Shown here piece by piece: positions 7,681-13,829 of a DNA stretch of 21,559 bases. The stretch is from a virus. The stretch lies in IMG/VR virus record IMGVR_UViG_3300010354_000805, positions 1 through 21,559 of that record; one strand, 5' to 3'. Below the pieces are notes generated by a model, which made no database searches, was not told the origin of the DNA, and worked only from the letters and a program-made list of their open reading frames with translations. The stretch's first letter is position 1. Every line of letters starts with the position of its first letter. The position numbers and the translations under genes were made by a program.

Positions 7681-8513
7681 TTCTAATTGATAATTCGCAA
7701 TTGTTTTTTTCTTCCTATTTTTCGCATGGACACGCGACTGGAGAAGTAAATGACAATCTTGTGCGTCACACACTCTTATCTCAATACGCTCGTATCAACG
7801 ATAGGTATCGTGCTAGGTTTGGGGATATCGTCATTTGCAATGATGCTGATAACTATTGGAGAAAAGAGATATACTCCGCATACAAACAGCAAAGAAAAGA
7901 ACAAAAAGAAAAAAATAATTCGATAGATTGGAAACATCTATATGAAACATTTGATCGGGTAAGAGATGAGATTAGGGATAATCTTCCGTATAAATCCATC
8001 AGAGTGCCACGCTGTGAGGCCGATGATATCATGTATGTGTTGTGCAAGCATTATTCCCATAAGGAGAACATGCTTGTTGTTTCGTCGGATAAAGATATGA
8101 TTCAGTTAATGAAATTTAATGGCGTTTCAATCTATTCACCAAAAACTGATAGTATTATAAAATCAATTTCAAATCTTGATGAATTGCTATTTGCACACGT
8201 TCTGAGAGGCGATTCATCAGACAATATTCCTAACGTATTAACAAATACCGAAGATTTTGTTGAGAAAAAGATTCGTCAAAAACCAATGACTGCTAAAAGG
8301 ATTGTTGAATTTACTAATAATCCTTCCCTTATTAATGAAGATAATCTAAAAAGAAACAGATGTCTTATAGATCTCTCCTATATACCAGAGGAGCAAGAAA
8401 ACAATATTCTTGAGGGGTATAAAAAAACTATACCCGCAGATCGAAAGAATATTTTTAATTATCTTGTTTCTAAAAAAATGAAACTTCTTTTAGAAAGTGT
8501 GGAGAGTTTTTAA
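7677..8513 (+). CDS. rnh: RNase H, FEN-1-like 5' nuclease
   Basis: A 278-residue homologue of T4 RNase H (305 residues), a 5'-3' exonuclease/flap nuclease that removes RNA primers from Okazaki fragments. Acidic metal-site motifs are in the usual order: Asp5 in LIDNS, CNDAD (54-58), EADD (114-117), SSDKD (136-140) and GDSSDNIPN (178-186), the last being the start of the helix-hairpin-helix region. The C-terminal domain is shorter than in T4. The protein ends LLLESVESF, a hydrophobic tail that could be a sliding-clamp contact (inference). The ATGA overlap with the preceding gene suggests translational coupling. Together with genes 45, 44 and 62 downstream it completes lagging-strand functions. 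Confidence 0.93.
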   Translation: MILIDNSQLFFSSYFSHGHATGEVNDNLVRHTLLSQYARINDRYRARFGDIVICNDADNYWRKEIYSAYKQQRKEQKEKNNSIDWKHLYETFDRVRDEIRDNLPYKSIRVPRCEADDIMYVLCKHYSHKENMLVVSSDKDMIQLMKFNGVSIYSPKTDSIIKSISNLDELLFAHVLRGDSSDNIPNVLTNTEDFVEKKIRQKPMTAKRIVEFTNNPSLINEDNLKRNRCLIDLSYIPEEQENNILEGYKKTIPADRKNIFNYLVSKKMKLLLESVESF

Positions 8514-8514
8514 G

Positions 8515-8946
8515 ATGAAATATATTACCAGATTATATTCAGAAGTATTAAATGAAGTTCGTCAAGCAAAAACAGAAGAAGAAAAACTTCAACTTCTAAT
8601 TGAAAATAAATCAGAAGTGCTGATTGATATTTTTAAATATGGTTTTGGTAATTTAGATAGTCCATATAGAAATGGAGTTCCGCAGTATACTCCAGATGAT
8701 TCTCCATATGGTTATTCGTATTCAACTCTTCAAAAAGAGTTTCATAGGCTTTCTTACTTTTTTAATACAAAATTTTTAATAAGTAACGAGAAACTACGAG
8801 ACCAAAAATTAAAAAATATTTTAGAAATGTTGCATTTTTCGGAAGCAGCACTTCTTGAAAATATTTTTACTAAAAAGTTAGATAATTATGTTTCTAAAGA
8901 ACTGGTAATAAAAGCATATCCCGAATTGGAGAAGGAATTAGTATGA
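8515..8946 (+). CDS. DUF6433 family phage protein
   Basis: 143 residues, using the ATG at 8515 (GGAG at 8501-8504), one base after the RNase H stop. A GTG at 8497 in the same frame would overlap RNase H and is less likely. The layout matches DUF6433 proteins of T4-like phages: an N-terminal helix (ITRLYSEVLNEV), a GVPQYTPDDSPYG segment (54-66), a helical LxxEFHRLSYFF stretch (72-83), a KLKNILEMLHFSEAALLENI segment (98-117; the family often has a SLFIQLLE-LHP-EA pattern here), then a short Lys/Asp element and an AYPELEKEL end. No biochemical role is known to me. It overlaps the zinc-protein gene by ATGA and lies in the clamp operon. Confidence 0.8.
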   Translation: MKYITRLYSEVLNEVRQAKTEEEKLQLLIENKSEVLIDIFKYGFGNLDSPYRNGVPQYTPDDSPYGYSYSTLQKEFHRLSYFFNTKFLISNEKLRDQKLKNILEMLHFSEAALLENIFTKKLDNYVSKELVIKAYPELEKELV

Positions 8947-9536
8947 GTGAAGAACAAAATAGTGATTTTGATTCATTAATACAAGAATTAAAATCTATGG
9001 ACATTAATGTTGTTAAGAGGGCATTGCACATTGCAAAAAATATATCAAAACCCCCTCCAATAACGAATCAAGGACTTCTTAACAAAGTTGGTAGTTTTGC
9101 AACGGCATATGCATCTAGGGGGCTATCCAATAACAAAGCAGCAGAGTCTGTAAAATCACTCAGAGTTTTAAGTTGTCATGGTGGTGCAGGGTTAGAGCCA
9201 TGCCCCTATAGACAAAATAGTGAAAAATTTTCTGAATCTTATTTTTGTGGTGGTTGTGGGTGTGGCGATAAATCTAGTACACAACTAATTAATGTTAAAA
9301 ACGATAAGGGAGAGGAACAATATTCTAAGTTGGATTTCCCGAAAGTTGTTTGCCCATTACACATGCCAGGATTTAGTAATTATGTAGAGAGTTCACAAGA
9401 AGAAACAAAAAATTCTAGAAAAGTTGTAATAGAAACTTCGTATGGTGTAGAATATATTAAAAATAATTCAAATTTAAATAATGGAGAAGTGAAAGTAAAT
9501 GAAAACAACAACCAAGATCAGCAAAACCACTCTTGA
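8943..9536 (+). CDS. Cysteine-rich, probable zinc-binding phage protein
   Basis: A 197-residue protein. The N-terminal 70 residues are helical. The core (about 74-147) holds Cys78, His79, Cys87, Cys102, Cys105, Cys107, Cys137 and His140, including FCGGCGCGDKS and KVVCPLHMPGFSNY, and looks like one or two zinc sites. The C-terminal 50 residues are polar and probably disordered (NNNQDQQNHS). Proteins with the CGCGDKS...KLDFP..CPL.MPGF pattern occur near the clamp genes of marine T4-like phages; the function is unknown to me. AAGGA (8932-8936) precedes the start by 6 bases. Its 3' end overlaps gene 45 by 38 bases in another frame, which points to joint control with the clamp. A role in clamp loading or late transcription is only a contextual guess. 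Confidence 0.75.
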   Translation: MSEEQNSDFDSLIQELKSMDINVVKRALHIAKNISKPPPITNQGLLNKVGSFATAYASRGLSNNKAAESVKSLRVLSCHGGAGLEPCPYRQNSEKFSESYFCGGCGCGDKSSTQLINVKNDKGEEQYSKLDFPKVVCPLHMPGFSNYVESSQEETKNSRKVVIETSYGVEYIKNNSNLNNGEVKVNENNNQDQQNHS

Positions 9537-10188
9537 TATTTTAAAGAATTTTTCAAATATCAATGAAAAAATTTATATTGAGCCCGGTAATAAACTTTAT
9601 ACATTAAGTCCAGCAACCAATATTATTGCTGAGGCATATGTTGAAGAACAATTTGATGGTAAAATTTGTATTTATGAATTGAATAAGTTTTTAGGTGTAA
9701 TATCCTTATTTGATTCTCCTGAGTTTGAATTCGATGAAAAATCTGTAACAATTCATGGTTCAAACTCGTCAAAGGTAAGGTTTTTCTTTTGCGATGAAGA
9801 AGTTATTCTAAAATATGTTAAGAATCATGGAAAACTGCCAAAACAACAAAAGAATATGTATTCATTTGATATCACGCAAAAACAAATTGATGAAATATCC
9901 AGAGCATCTAGTGTTTTGGGTCTAAAAACTATTAAAATTTCTAGAGCAGAAACTGGTGTAGATTTTTCATTATTTGATAAAGATAACACAACCGCAAACG
10001 AATACAGTATAAACATACGAGATGCTGAGGTAGACGATGATGCTGAAGATGCATATATGAGAATAAGTCTTCTTGGTATATTACCGGGCAACTATCGCGT
10101 AGATGTTGATGATGGTAAATTAACTAAGTGGACAAATAAAAATATTGATTTAAAATATTTTATTGCTAAAGATATTTTAGAGGATTGA
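9499..10188 (+). CDS. 45: Sliding clamp gp45 (processivity factor)
   Basis: 229 residues against 228 in T4. Gp45 forms a trimeric ring that tethers the DNA polymerase and, with gp55 and gp33, activates late transcription. The N terminus KISKTTLDILKNFSNIN and the following CIYELNKFLGVISLF (57-71) align well with T4 gp45, and the MRISLLGILPGNYRVDV segment matches its C-terminal PGNY motif. The start lies inside the zinc-protein gene (38-base overlap). GGAG is about 13 bases upstream and no downstream Met fits the family N terminus, so this start is kept. Gene 44 begins 1 base after its stop. Confidence 0.94.
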   Translation: MKTTTKISKTTLDILKNFSNINEKIYIEPGNKLYTLSPATNIIAEAYVEEQFDGKICIYELNKFLGVISLFDSPEFEFDEKSVTIHGSNSSKVRFFFCDEEVILKYVKNHGKLPKQQKNMYSFDITQKQIDEISRASSVLGLKTIKISRAETGVDFSLFDKDNTTANEYSINIRDAEVDDDAEDAYMRISLLGILPGNYRVDVDDGKLTKWTNKNIDLKYFIAKDILED

Positions 10189-10189
10189 T

Positions 10190-11134
10190 ATGAAAATTAA
10201 AGATTCATTTCTTTGGGTTGAAAAATATCGACCACAAAGAATAGAAGATTGTATTCTGCCACCTTCTTTAAACAAGACGTTTACGGAAATGGTTAATTCT
10301 GGAGAACTTCAGAATTTATTATTATCAGGTGGTCCTGGTTGTGGAAAAACAACTGTAGCAAAAGCAATCTGCGATGAACTGGACATGGATTGGATTCTTA
10401 TAAACTGTTCAGAAGATGGTAATATTGATACGTTAAGAACCAAAATTAGAGATTTTGCTAGTACCATGACTTTAACCGGTGGCAAGAAAGCTGTTATTCT
10501 TGACGAATTTGATTATTCAAATCCATCAAGCATGCAACCTGCGTTGCGTGGGTTTATTGAGGAATTTGCAAATAACTGTCGTTTTATAATGACATGTAAT
10601 TTTAAAAATAGAATCATAGATCCATTAAAATCTAGATGCACAAATATCGATTTTAAACTGAGTAAAGAAGATAAAAATTATATTAGTGGAAAGTTTTTAA
10701 ATAGATTAAAATTTATTCTTGATAATGAATCCATTAAATATGACGAAAAGGTTTTGGTTAAACTTATTGTAAAATATGGAACTGATTTTAGACGCATAAT
10801 TAATGAACTACAGCGTTATTCTGTATCTGGAGAAATTGATTCTGGAATATTACTAGAAGTTGGTGATGTAAATATTCAAAAGCTCTTCGAAAGCATGAAA
10901 AATAAAAATTTTACAGAAATAAGAAAATGGGCTTTTGATAATTTAGATAATGATTCGACAATGATTTATCACAAAATATATGAATCTTGTGCCAATTATT
11001 TTGCTTCAACTAGTATCCCACAAGCAATATTAATAATTGCAGATTACCAGTACAAAGCAGCATTTGTTGCAGATCAAGAAGTAAACTTAACTGCATGCAT
11101 GGTTCAACTCATGTTGGAATGTGAGTTTAAATGA
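10190..11134 (+). CDS. 44: Clamp loader large subunit gp44 (AAA+ ATPase)
   Basis: 314 residues against 319 in T4. An AAA+ ATPase that, with gp62, loads the gp45 clamp at primer-template junctions. The N terminus WVEKYRPQRIEDCILP is typical. Walker A is GGPGCGKT (47-54), Walker B is VILDEFD (102-108), sensor 1 lies in TCNFKNRI (135-142), and the SRC arginine-finger motif is at 148-150. A helical collar domain follows (about 240-314). GAGG (10180-10183) supports the start. The stop overlaps the gene 62 start by ATGA, matching the T4 order 45-44-62. Confidence 0.96.
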   Translation: MKIKDSFLWVEKYRPQRIEDCILPPSLNKTFTEMVNSGELQNLLLSGGPGCGKTTVAKAICDELDMDWILINCSEDGNIDTLRTKIRDFASTMTLTGGKKAVILDEFDYSNPSSMQPALRGFIEEFANNCRFIMTCNFKNRIIDPLKSRCTNIDFKLSKEDKNYISGKFLNRLKFILDNESIKYDEKVLVKLIVKYGTDFRRIINELQRYSVSGEIDSGILLEVGDVNIQKLFESMKNKNFTEIRKWAFDNLDNDSTMIYHKIYESCANYFASTSIPQAILIIADYQYKAAFVADQEVNLTACMVQLMLECEFK

Positions 11135-11526
11135 ATTTTGATAAAAAAACAGATCTATTCTTTGTTGTAAATAACATCACAAACGGCAAAGATAATTTGT
11201 TTTCTGATGGATTGCAAGAATCTGTCTATAAACCATACTTGATAAACAAAGCACTGTCTTACTATCCAGACACCATAATGCACGCAAATGAAATGAATAG
11301 ATATTTTAATGCACCAAGAAAATATCAATATGAATATCTATTTCGATCAATTAGAAAGCGAAAGCGATTTTCAAAATGGAATAAAAAAATTGAAAATCCA
11401 GATATAGGAATGCTCATGGAGTATTATGGAGTATCTACGAATAGGGCTGAAGAGTACTTAAATATATTGACAAAAGAACAAATACAAAAAATACGAATTA
11501 AGACGAATAAAGGGGGTCTAGACTGA
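11131..11526 (+). CDS. 62: Clamp loader small subunit gp62
   Basis: 131 residues, clearly shorter than T4 gp62 (187), but it has the conserved middle: INKALSYYPDTIMHANEMNRYF (about 48-69), then EYLFRSIRKRKRFSKWNKKIENP (about 68-90), which corresponds to the T4 NYLMAAVPRGKRYGKW segment. It is translationally coupled to gene 44 (ATGA). In T4, one gp62 joins four gp44 in the loader. The short length reflects loss of N- and C-terminal parts rather than a frameshift: the frame is open and the gene ends just before the regA leader. The identification rests on position plus the middle motif. Confidence 0.85.
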   Translation: MNFDKKTDLFFVVNNITNGKDNLFSDGLQESVYKPYLINKALSYYPDTIMHANEMNRYFNAPRKYQYEYLFRSIRKRKRFSKWNKKIENPDIGMLMEYYGVSTNRAEEYLNILTKEQIQKIRIKTNKGGLD

Positions 11527-11532
11527 TATTTT

Positions 11533-11540
11533 TATAAATA
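11533..11540 (+). promoter_or_regulatory. T4-type late promoter upstream of regA
   Basis: Exact TATAAATA in the 51-base gap between genes 62 and regA. Predicted +1 is about 11546, giving a leader of about 32 bases. A TATAAT word (11548-11553) also lies in the gap but has no convincing -35 partner. This motif would drive regA and the coupled structural genes late in infection. Confidence 0.6.
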
Positions 11541-11566
11541 TAAATGTTATAATTATACATTTATAT
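11538..11566 (+). repeat. 10-bp inverted repeat overlapping the regA late promoter
   Basis: ATATAAATGT (11538-11547) is perfectly complementary to ACATTTATAT (11557-11566), with a 9-base spacer. The left arm overlaps the late promoter and lies almost wholly upstream of predicted +1, so only transcripts reading through from gene 62 would form the full hairpin. The right arm ends next to the weak GGA of the regA ribosome-binding site. The stem is almost all A-U and therefore weak. Confidence 0.45.
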
Positions 11567-11577
11567 GGAAAAATATC

Positions 11578-11985
11578 ATGGAACAAAATAATTCGTTGGT
11601 TGATTCGTTATTAGAAATAAAACTTTCAAAAGAAGATGATTTTTTAAAAGTAAAAGAAACCCTCACCCGTATAGGTGTATCTTCTAAAAAAGAAAAAAAA
11701 TTATATCAGTCTTGTCACATTTTACACAAAAAGGGCAAATATTACATAGTTCATTTTAAAGAACTTTTTTTATTAGACGGACTAGAATCCGATATTACGG
11801 AAACCGATATTGGACGAAGAAATACTATATCTAAATTATTAGAAGAATGGGGTCTTCTTACAGTAGTGGATAAAGATAAGTTAAATGCTATACTTACACC
11901 ACTAAATCAAATAAAAATTATACCCCATAAAGAAAAATCAGACTGGCAGTTGGTTCCTAAATATCATATAGGGAAAAAATTCTAA
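11578..11985 (+). CDS. regA: Translational repressor RegA
   Basis: 135 residues (T4: 122). T4 RegA binds initiation regions of early phage mRNAs, including those of genes 44 and 45 and its own. The match to T4 is strong: DFLKVKETLTRIGV (21-34), KLYQSCHILHKKGKYYIVHF (41-60), the RR pair near 81, LLEEWGLL, and WQLVPKYHIG near the end. The extra residues are a 10- to 13-residue N-terminal extension. The ribosome-binding site is weak (ATGGAAA). A second ATG at 11565 opens an 8-codon out-of-frame reading frame that ends at 11591, overlapping the regA start. The stop overlaps the next start by one base (TAATG). In T4 regA is followed by DNA polymerase gene 43; here structural genes follow. Confidence 0.96.
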   Translation: MEQNNSLVDSLLEIKLSKEDDFLKVKETLTRIGVSSKKEKKLYQSCHILHKKGKYYIVHFKELFLLDGLESDITETDIGRRNTISKLLEEWGLLTVVDKDKLNAILTPLNQIKIIPHKEKSDWQLVPKYHIGKKF

Positions 11986-12377
11986 TGGCAACAGGAACTT
12001 ACGACATAACAGCAGAGTCTAATTCTGATTTTAAACTAGAAATACAGTATACAGATTACAATGATTTACCTATAAATTTAACAGGTAAACATATTATTTT
12101 TTCACTAAAAAGGACATCACTTAATCTTCAAGATGATGTTTTTGCCATTTATAGCAATGTTGCCGATCAAATCGAAGGAACATTAGAATATCCAAACTCA
12201 GATAATTCATATGGATCTATACAAATTACACATATTACAGGCGAAATTATTATAAATATTGATAAAGAGGTTATGCAATTATTGGAACCTGGTCAATATT
12301 TTTATTCAATTCGTTTAAATAGTTCCAATTTTTCTGAAAATATTCTAAAGGGAAGATTTGATTTACAGGCGTTCTAA
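11985..12377 (+). CDS. Beta-sandwich structural protein, probable baseplate or fibre component
   Basis: 130 residues, rich in predicted beta strands, with GTYDITAESNSDFKLEIQYT at the N terminus and PINLTGKHIIFSLKR (29-43). The pattern of a leading linear-response segment followed by IxLTGxxxxFxxK is common in small phage structural proteins encoded next to tail fibres. No signal peptide. A one-base overlap with regA (TAATG) and AGGGA 9 bases upstream suggest coupled translation. The location before fibre genes supports a virion role; the specific position in the particle is unknown. Confidence 0.65.
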   Translation: MATGTYDITAESNSDFKLEIQYTDYNDLPINLTGKHIIFSLKRTSLNLQDDVFAIYSNVADQIEGTLEYPNSDNSYGSIQITHITGEIIINIDKEVMQLLEPGQYFYSIRLNSSNFSENILKGRFDLQAF

Positions 12378-12499
12378 TGGCAAATAAAATAAAAATAAAA
12401 AATAATTCAGAAAATAAAATATTTGTTATAAGAGATCTACCCAAAAAAATTAAAATTAAAAGGGGGAGACAATTAGTTATAATTGTCTTAACTAACTAA
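12377..12499 (+). CDS. 40-residue basic peptide in the regA-fibre chain
   Basis: A short reading frame joined at both ends by one-base overlaps (TAATG at 12375-12379 and at 12497-12501), which is why I call it a gene. The peptide begins MANKIKIKNNSENK and continues IFVIRDLPKKIKIKRGR, ending QLVIIVLTN: about a dozen Lys or Arg, no acidic cluster, and alternating polar/hydrophobic residues that suggest beta strands. No family recognised. AAGGGAAG (12348-12355) is over 20 bases upstream, so initiation probably relies on coupling. Its 3' end encodes the ribosome-binding hairpin for the next gene, so part of its sequence may be constrained as RNA. Confidence 0.55.
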   Translation: MANKIKIKNNSENKIFVIRDLPKKIKIKRGRQLVIIVLTN

Positions 12500-12501
12500 T
12501 G
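12461..12501 (+). promoter_or_regulatory. Hairpin-split ribosome-binding site for gene 12499
   Basis: AGGGGGAG (12461-12468) is over 30 bases before the ATG, too far for normal use. Between them AGACAATTA (12467-12475) pairs perfectly with TAATTGTCT (12480-12488) around a GTTA loop, extendable by a G-U pair (12466/12489). Folding leaves about 10 bases between the G run and the ATG. T4 genes 25 and 38 are known to use such an arrangement. No U run follows, so it is not a terminator. Confidence 0.6.
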
Positions 12502-13479
12502 GCATTATACAGAAGACGCGGAAATGTTGTATATTACGGAAGAAATGCCGCCGTTACTAATTTATTAGCGGGCCCACAAGGGCAACGTGGTCCACAGGGC
12601 ACAGGGGTCAATAGAGCGGATGTTAATACAAATGGCGAATTAGTATTAGGTCTTACTGATAATACAGAAATTAATGCAGGATCTATTGTTCCAGCAAGCG
12701 AAGTGTGGACTAAAGATGATGTAATACCAACAAGCATAGGTGGTATTGCTGCAGGAACAGTCGGGCAGACTTTAGATGGTTTGACTCCTATGCAAATATT
12801 AGAAAAATTGTTATATCCATATCAAGCACTTTCTGTGTCGTCATTCAGTGTTGGATTGCCGATTTCTACCACAGTTGAAGTTGGAACAATTAGTGCTGCT
12901 GGAATCTATTCAACTTCTTGGGCATTTAATAATGCATCAAATCTAACAGCAAATAGTATATCAATTAAACAAGGAACCACTGATCTGGCTACAGGATTAA
13001 ATGTAAGTCCATTTTCAATAACACATCCACAGTACCAATATACAACTCCAACTCAATTGCCATTTACAATTAGTGCAGGCCAAAAAGAGGGAGCAAATGT
13101 AACCTCTACTGTTAATTATAGCTGGAAATATAAAACTTATTGTTTTAAAAGTTCTCTGACTAGTTTGGGCAATGGGTTTAATCCAACAACAGACGCAACA
13201 GTATCTGGATTATCTTCTGCCTTTACCTCTGGGTTGTTTTCTTTTGCAAATACTAATTTTAGTACTTCTTCAACAGAGGAACAATATTTGTATATATTAT
13301 TACCATATTTAAATTTTACAAATTCATATAATTCTTTCACTTTGGGGGGATTTCCTTGGGATAAACAATCCCTATCCTCCGCAATAAATATTACAATAAA
13401 TGGTATAACTGCTTCCTATAAATATTATAGATCAACTAATAAAACACAATCGACACCAACAATAATTGCCTCTATTTGA
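12499..13479 (+). CDS. Collagen-motif virion/tail protein
   Basis: 326 residues. The N terminus MALYRRRGNVVYYG is followed by a short collagen-like Gly-X-Y stretch (GPQGQRGPQGTG, 25-36), common in phage fibre and decoration proteins. Residues 65-110 contain ...GGIAAGTVGQTLDGLTPMQILEKLLYPY, a motif I associate with phage structural proteins that trimerise. The remainder (112-326) is Ser/Thr/Asn-rich beta sequence with Ig-like character. It lacks membrane segments. It is the last gene of the TAATG-coupled chain from regA and seems to use the split ribosome-binding site. A late-promoter-like TATAAATA lies near its 3' end (13417). Receptor binding or fibre attachment is inferred from context. Confidence 0.7.
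   Translation: MALYRRRGNVVYYGRNAAVTNLLAGPQGQRGPQGTGVNRADVNTNGELVLGLTDNTEINAGSIVPASEVWTKDDVIPTSIGGIAAGTVGQTLDGLTPMQILEKLLYPYQALSVSSFSVGLPISTTVEVGTISAAGIYSTSWAFNNASNLTANSISIKQGTTDLATGLNVSPFSITHPQYQYTTPTQLPFTISAGQKEGANVTSTVNYSWKYKTYCFKSSLTSLGNGFNPTTDATVSGLSSAFTSGLFSFANTNFSTSSTEEQYLYILLPYLNFTNSYNSFTLGGFPWDKQSLSSAINITINGITASYKYYRSTNKTQSTPTIIASI
13417..13424 (+). promoter_or_regulatory. Possible late promoter for gene 13497, inside upstream gene
   Basis: TATAAATA lies 73 bases before the ATG at 13497, within the coding end of the collagen-motif gene. The position is reasonable, but the motif encodes Tyr-Lys-Tyr here, and several copies are expected by chance in coding DNA this AT-rich. Confidence 0.3.
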
Positions 13480-13496
13480 TGATTTAAGGAAAATGT

Positions 13497-13790
13497 ATGG
13501 GAATACCTTTAAGTGGAAAAATAGAACCGTTAGACCCCAACAACGACGATTATCCCGTAACTGATCCAAAATATGGACTTGGTGGGCTTAGAACTGTAGC
13601 CAATTTACAAGAAAAATATAACATTCCATATGCAAGAAGAGAATTGGGAATGTTAGTTTTTGTACAAGATCAAAATGCATATTATAAATTAAAAAATATT
13701 GGGTATGATGCGACAGCAACAATAGGCGCGGATTGGGAACTTTTACAAATAAGTGGGCAACTTGGAGACATTGATGCGGGAAATTATTAA
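13497..13790 (+). CDS. 97-residue tail/virion structural protein
   Basis: Small protein with AAGGA (13486-13490) 6 bases before the ATG. DPKYGLGGLRTVANLQEK (23-40), YARRELGMLVFVQDQNAYYKL (45-65; two motifs) and a final DWELL match a module that I recognise in phage virion proteins: a segment converting identifiers of the type GGxRxVAxxxxR..IPxxRRxxGMLVxVxxxxxxYxL. It is often fused to larger fibre proteins; here it is free-standing. No catalytic motif. It lies between the collagen-motif protein and the large fibre, so it probably forms a connector or accessory part of the fibre or baseplate. Confidence 0.6.
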   Translation: MGIPLSGKIEPLDPNNDDYPVTDPKYGLGGLRTVANLQEKYNIPYARRELGMLVFVQDQNAYYKLKNIGYDATATIGADWELLQISGQLGDIDAGNY

Positions 13791-13810
13791 ATTATAAATA
13801 TATTTAATAA
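13784..13810 (+). repeat. Inverted repeat enclosing the late promoter of the large fibre gene
   Basis: TTATTAAAT (13784-13792) is perfectly complementary to ATTTAATAA (13802-13810), enclosing TATAAATAT. One bulged T would extend the stem by three pairs. The left arm includes the stop codon of gene 13497 and lies upstream of predicted +1 (13806). The Shine-Dalgarno sequence (13819-13823) is outside. It may be chance in such AT-rich DNA. Confidence 0.35.
13793..13800 (+). promoter_or_regulatory. T4-type late promoter for the 1522-residue fibre gene
   Basis: Exact TATAAATA in the 39-base gap before gene 13830. Predicted +1 at 13806 gives a 24-base leader with a strong AGGAG (13819-13823) placed 6 bases before the ATG. 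This is a clean match in sequence, position and downstream signals. Confidence 0.75.
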
Positions 13811-13829
13811 CGCAAATTAGGAGTAAATA

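Noticed and set aside
8497-8514. GTG at 8497 as start of the DUF6433 gene
   Set aside because: It would overlap RNase H by 17 bases and add MWRVFK, which is not like the family N terminus. The ATG at 8515 has GGAG at a usable distance.
11512-11526. AAGGGGG near the end of gene 62 as a ribosome-binding site
   Set aside because: No start codon lies within usable distance downstream; the next gene, regA, begins about 60 bases later.
12251-12258. TATAAATA inside gene 11985 as a late promoter
   Set aside because: It is within coding sequence for Ile-Asn-Ile, over 120 bases before the next start, in a chain that already looks coupled. Such matches are expected by chance in AT-rich coding DNA.
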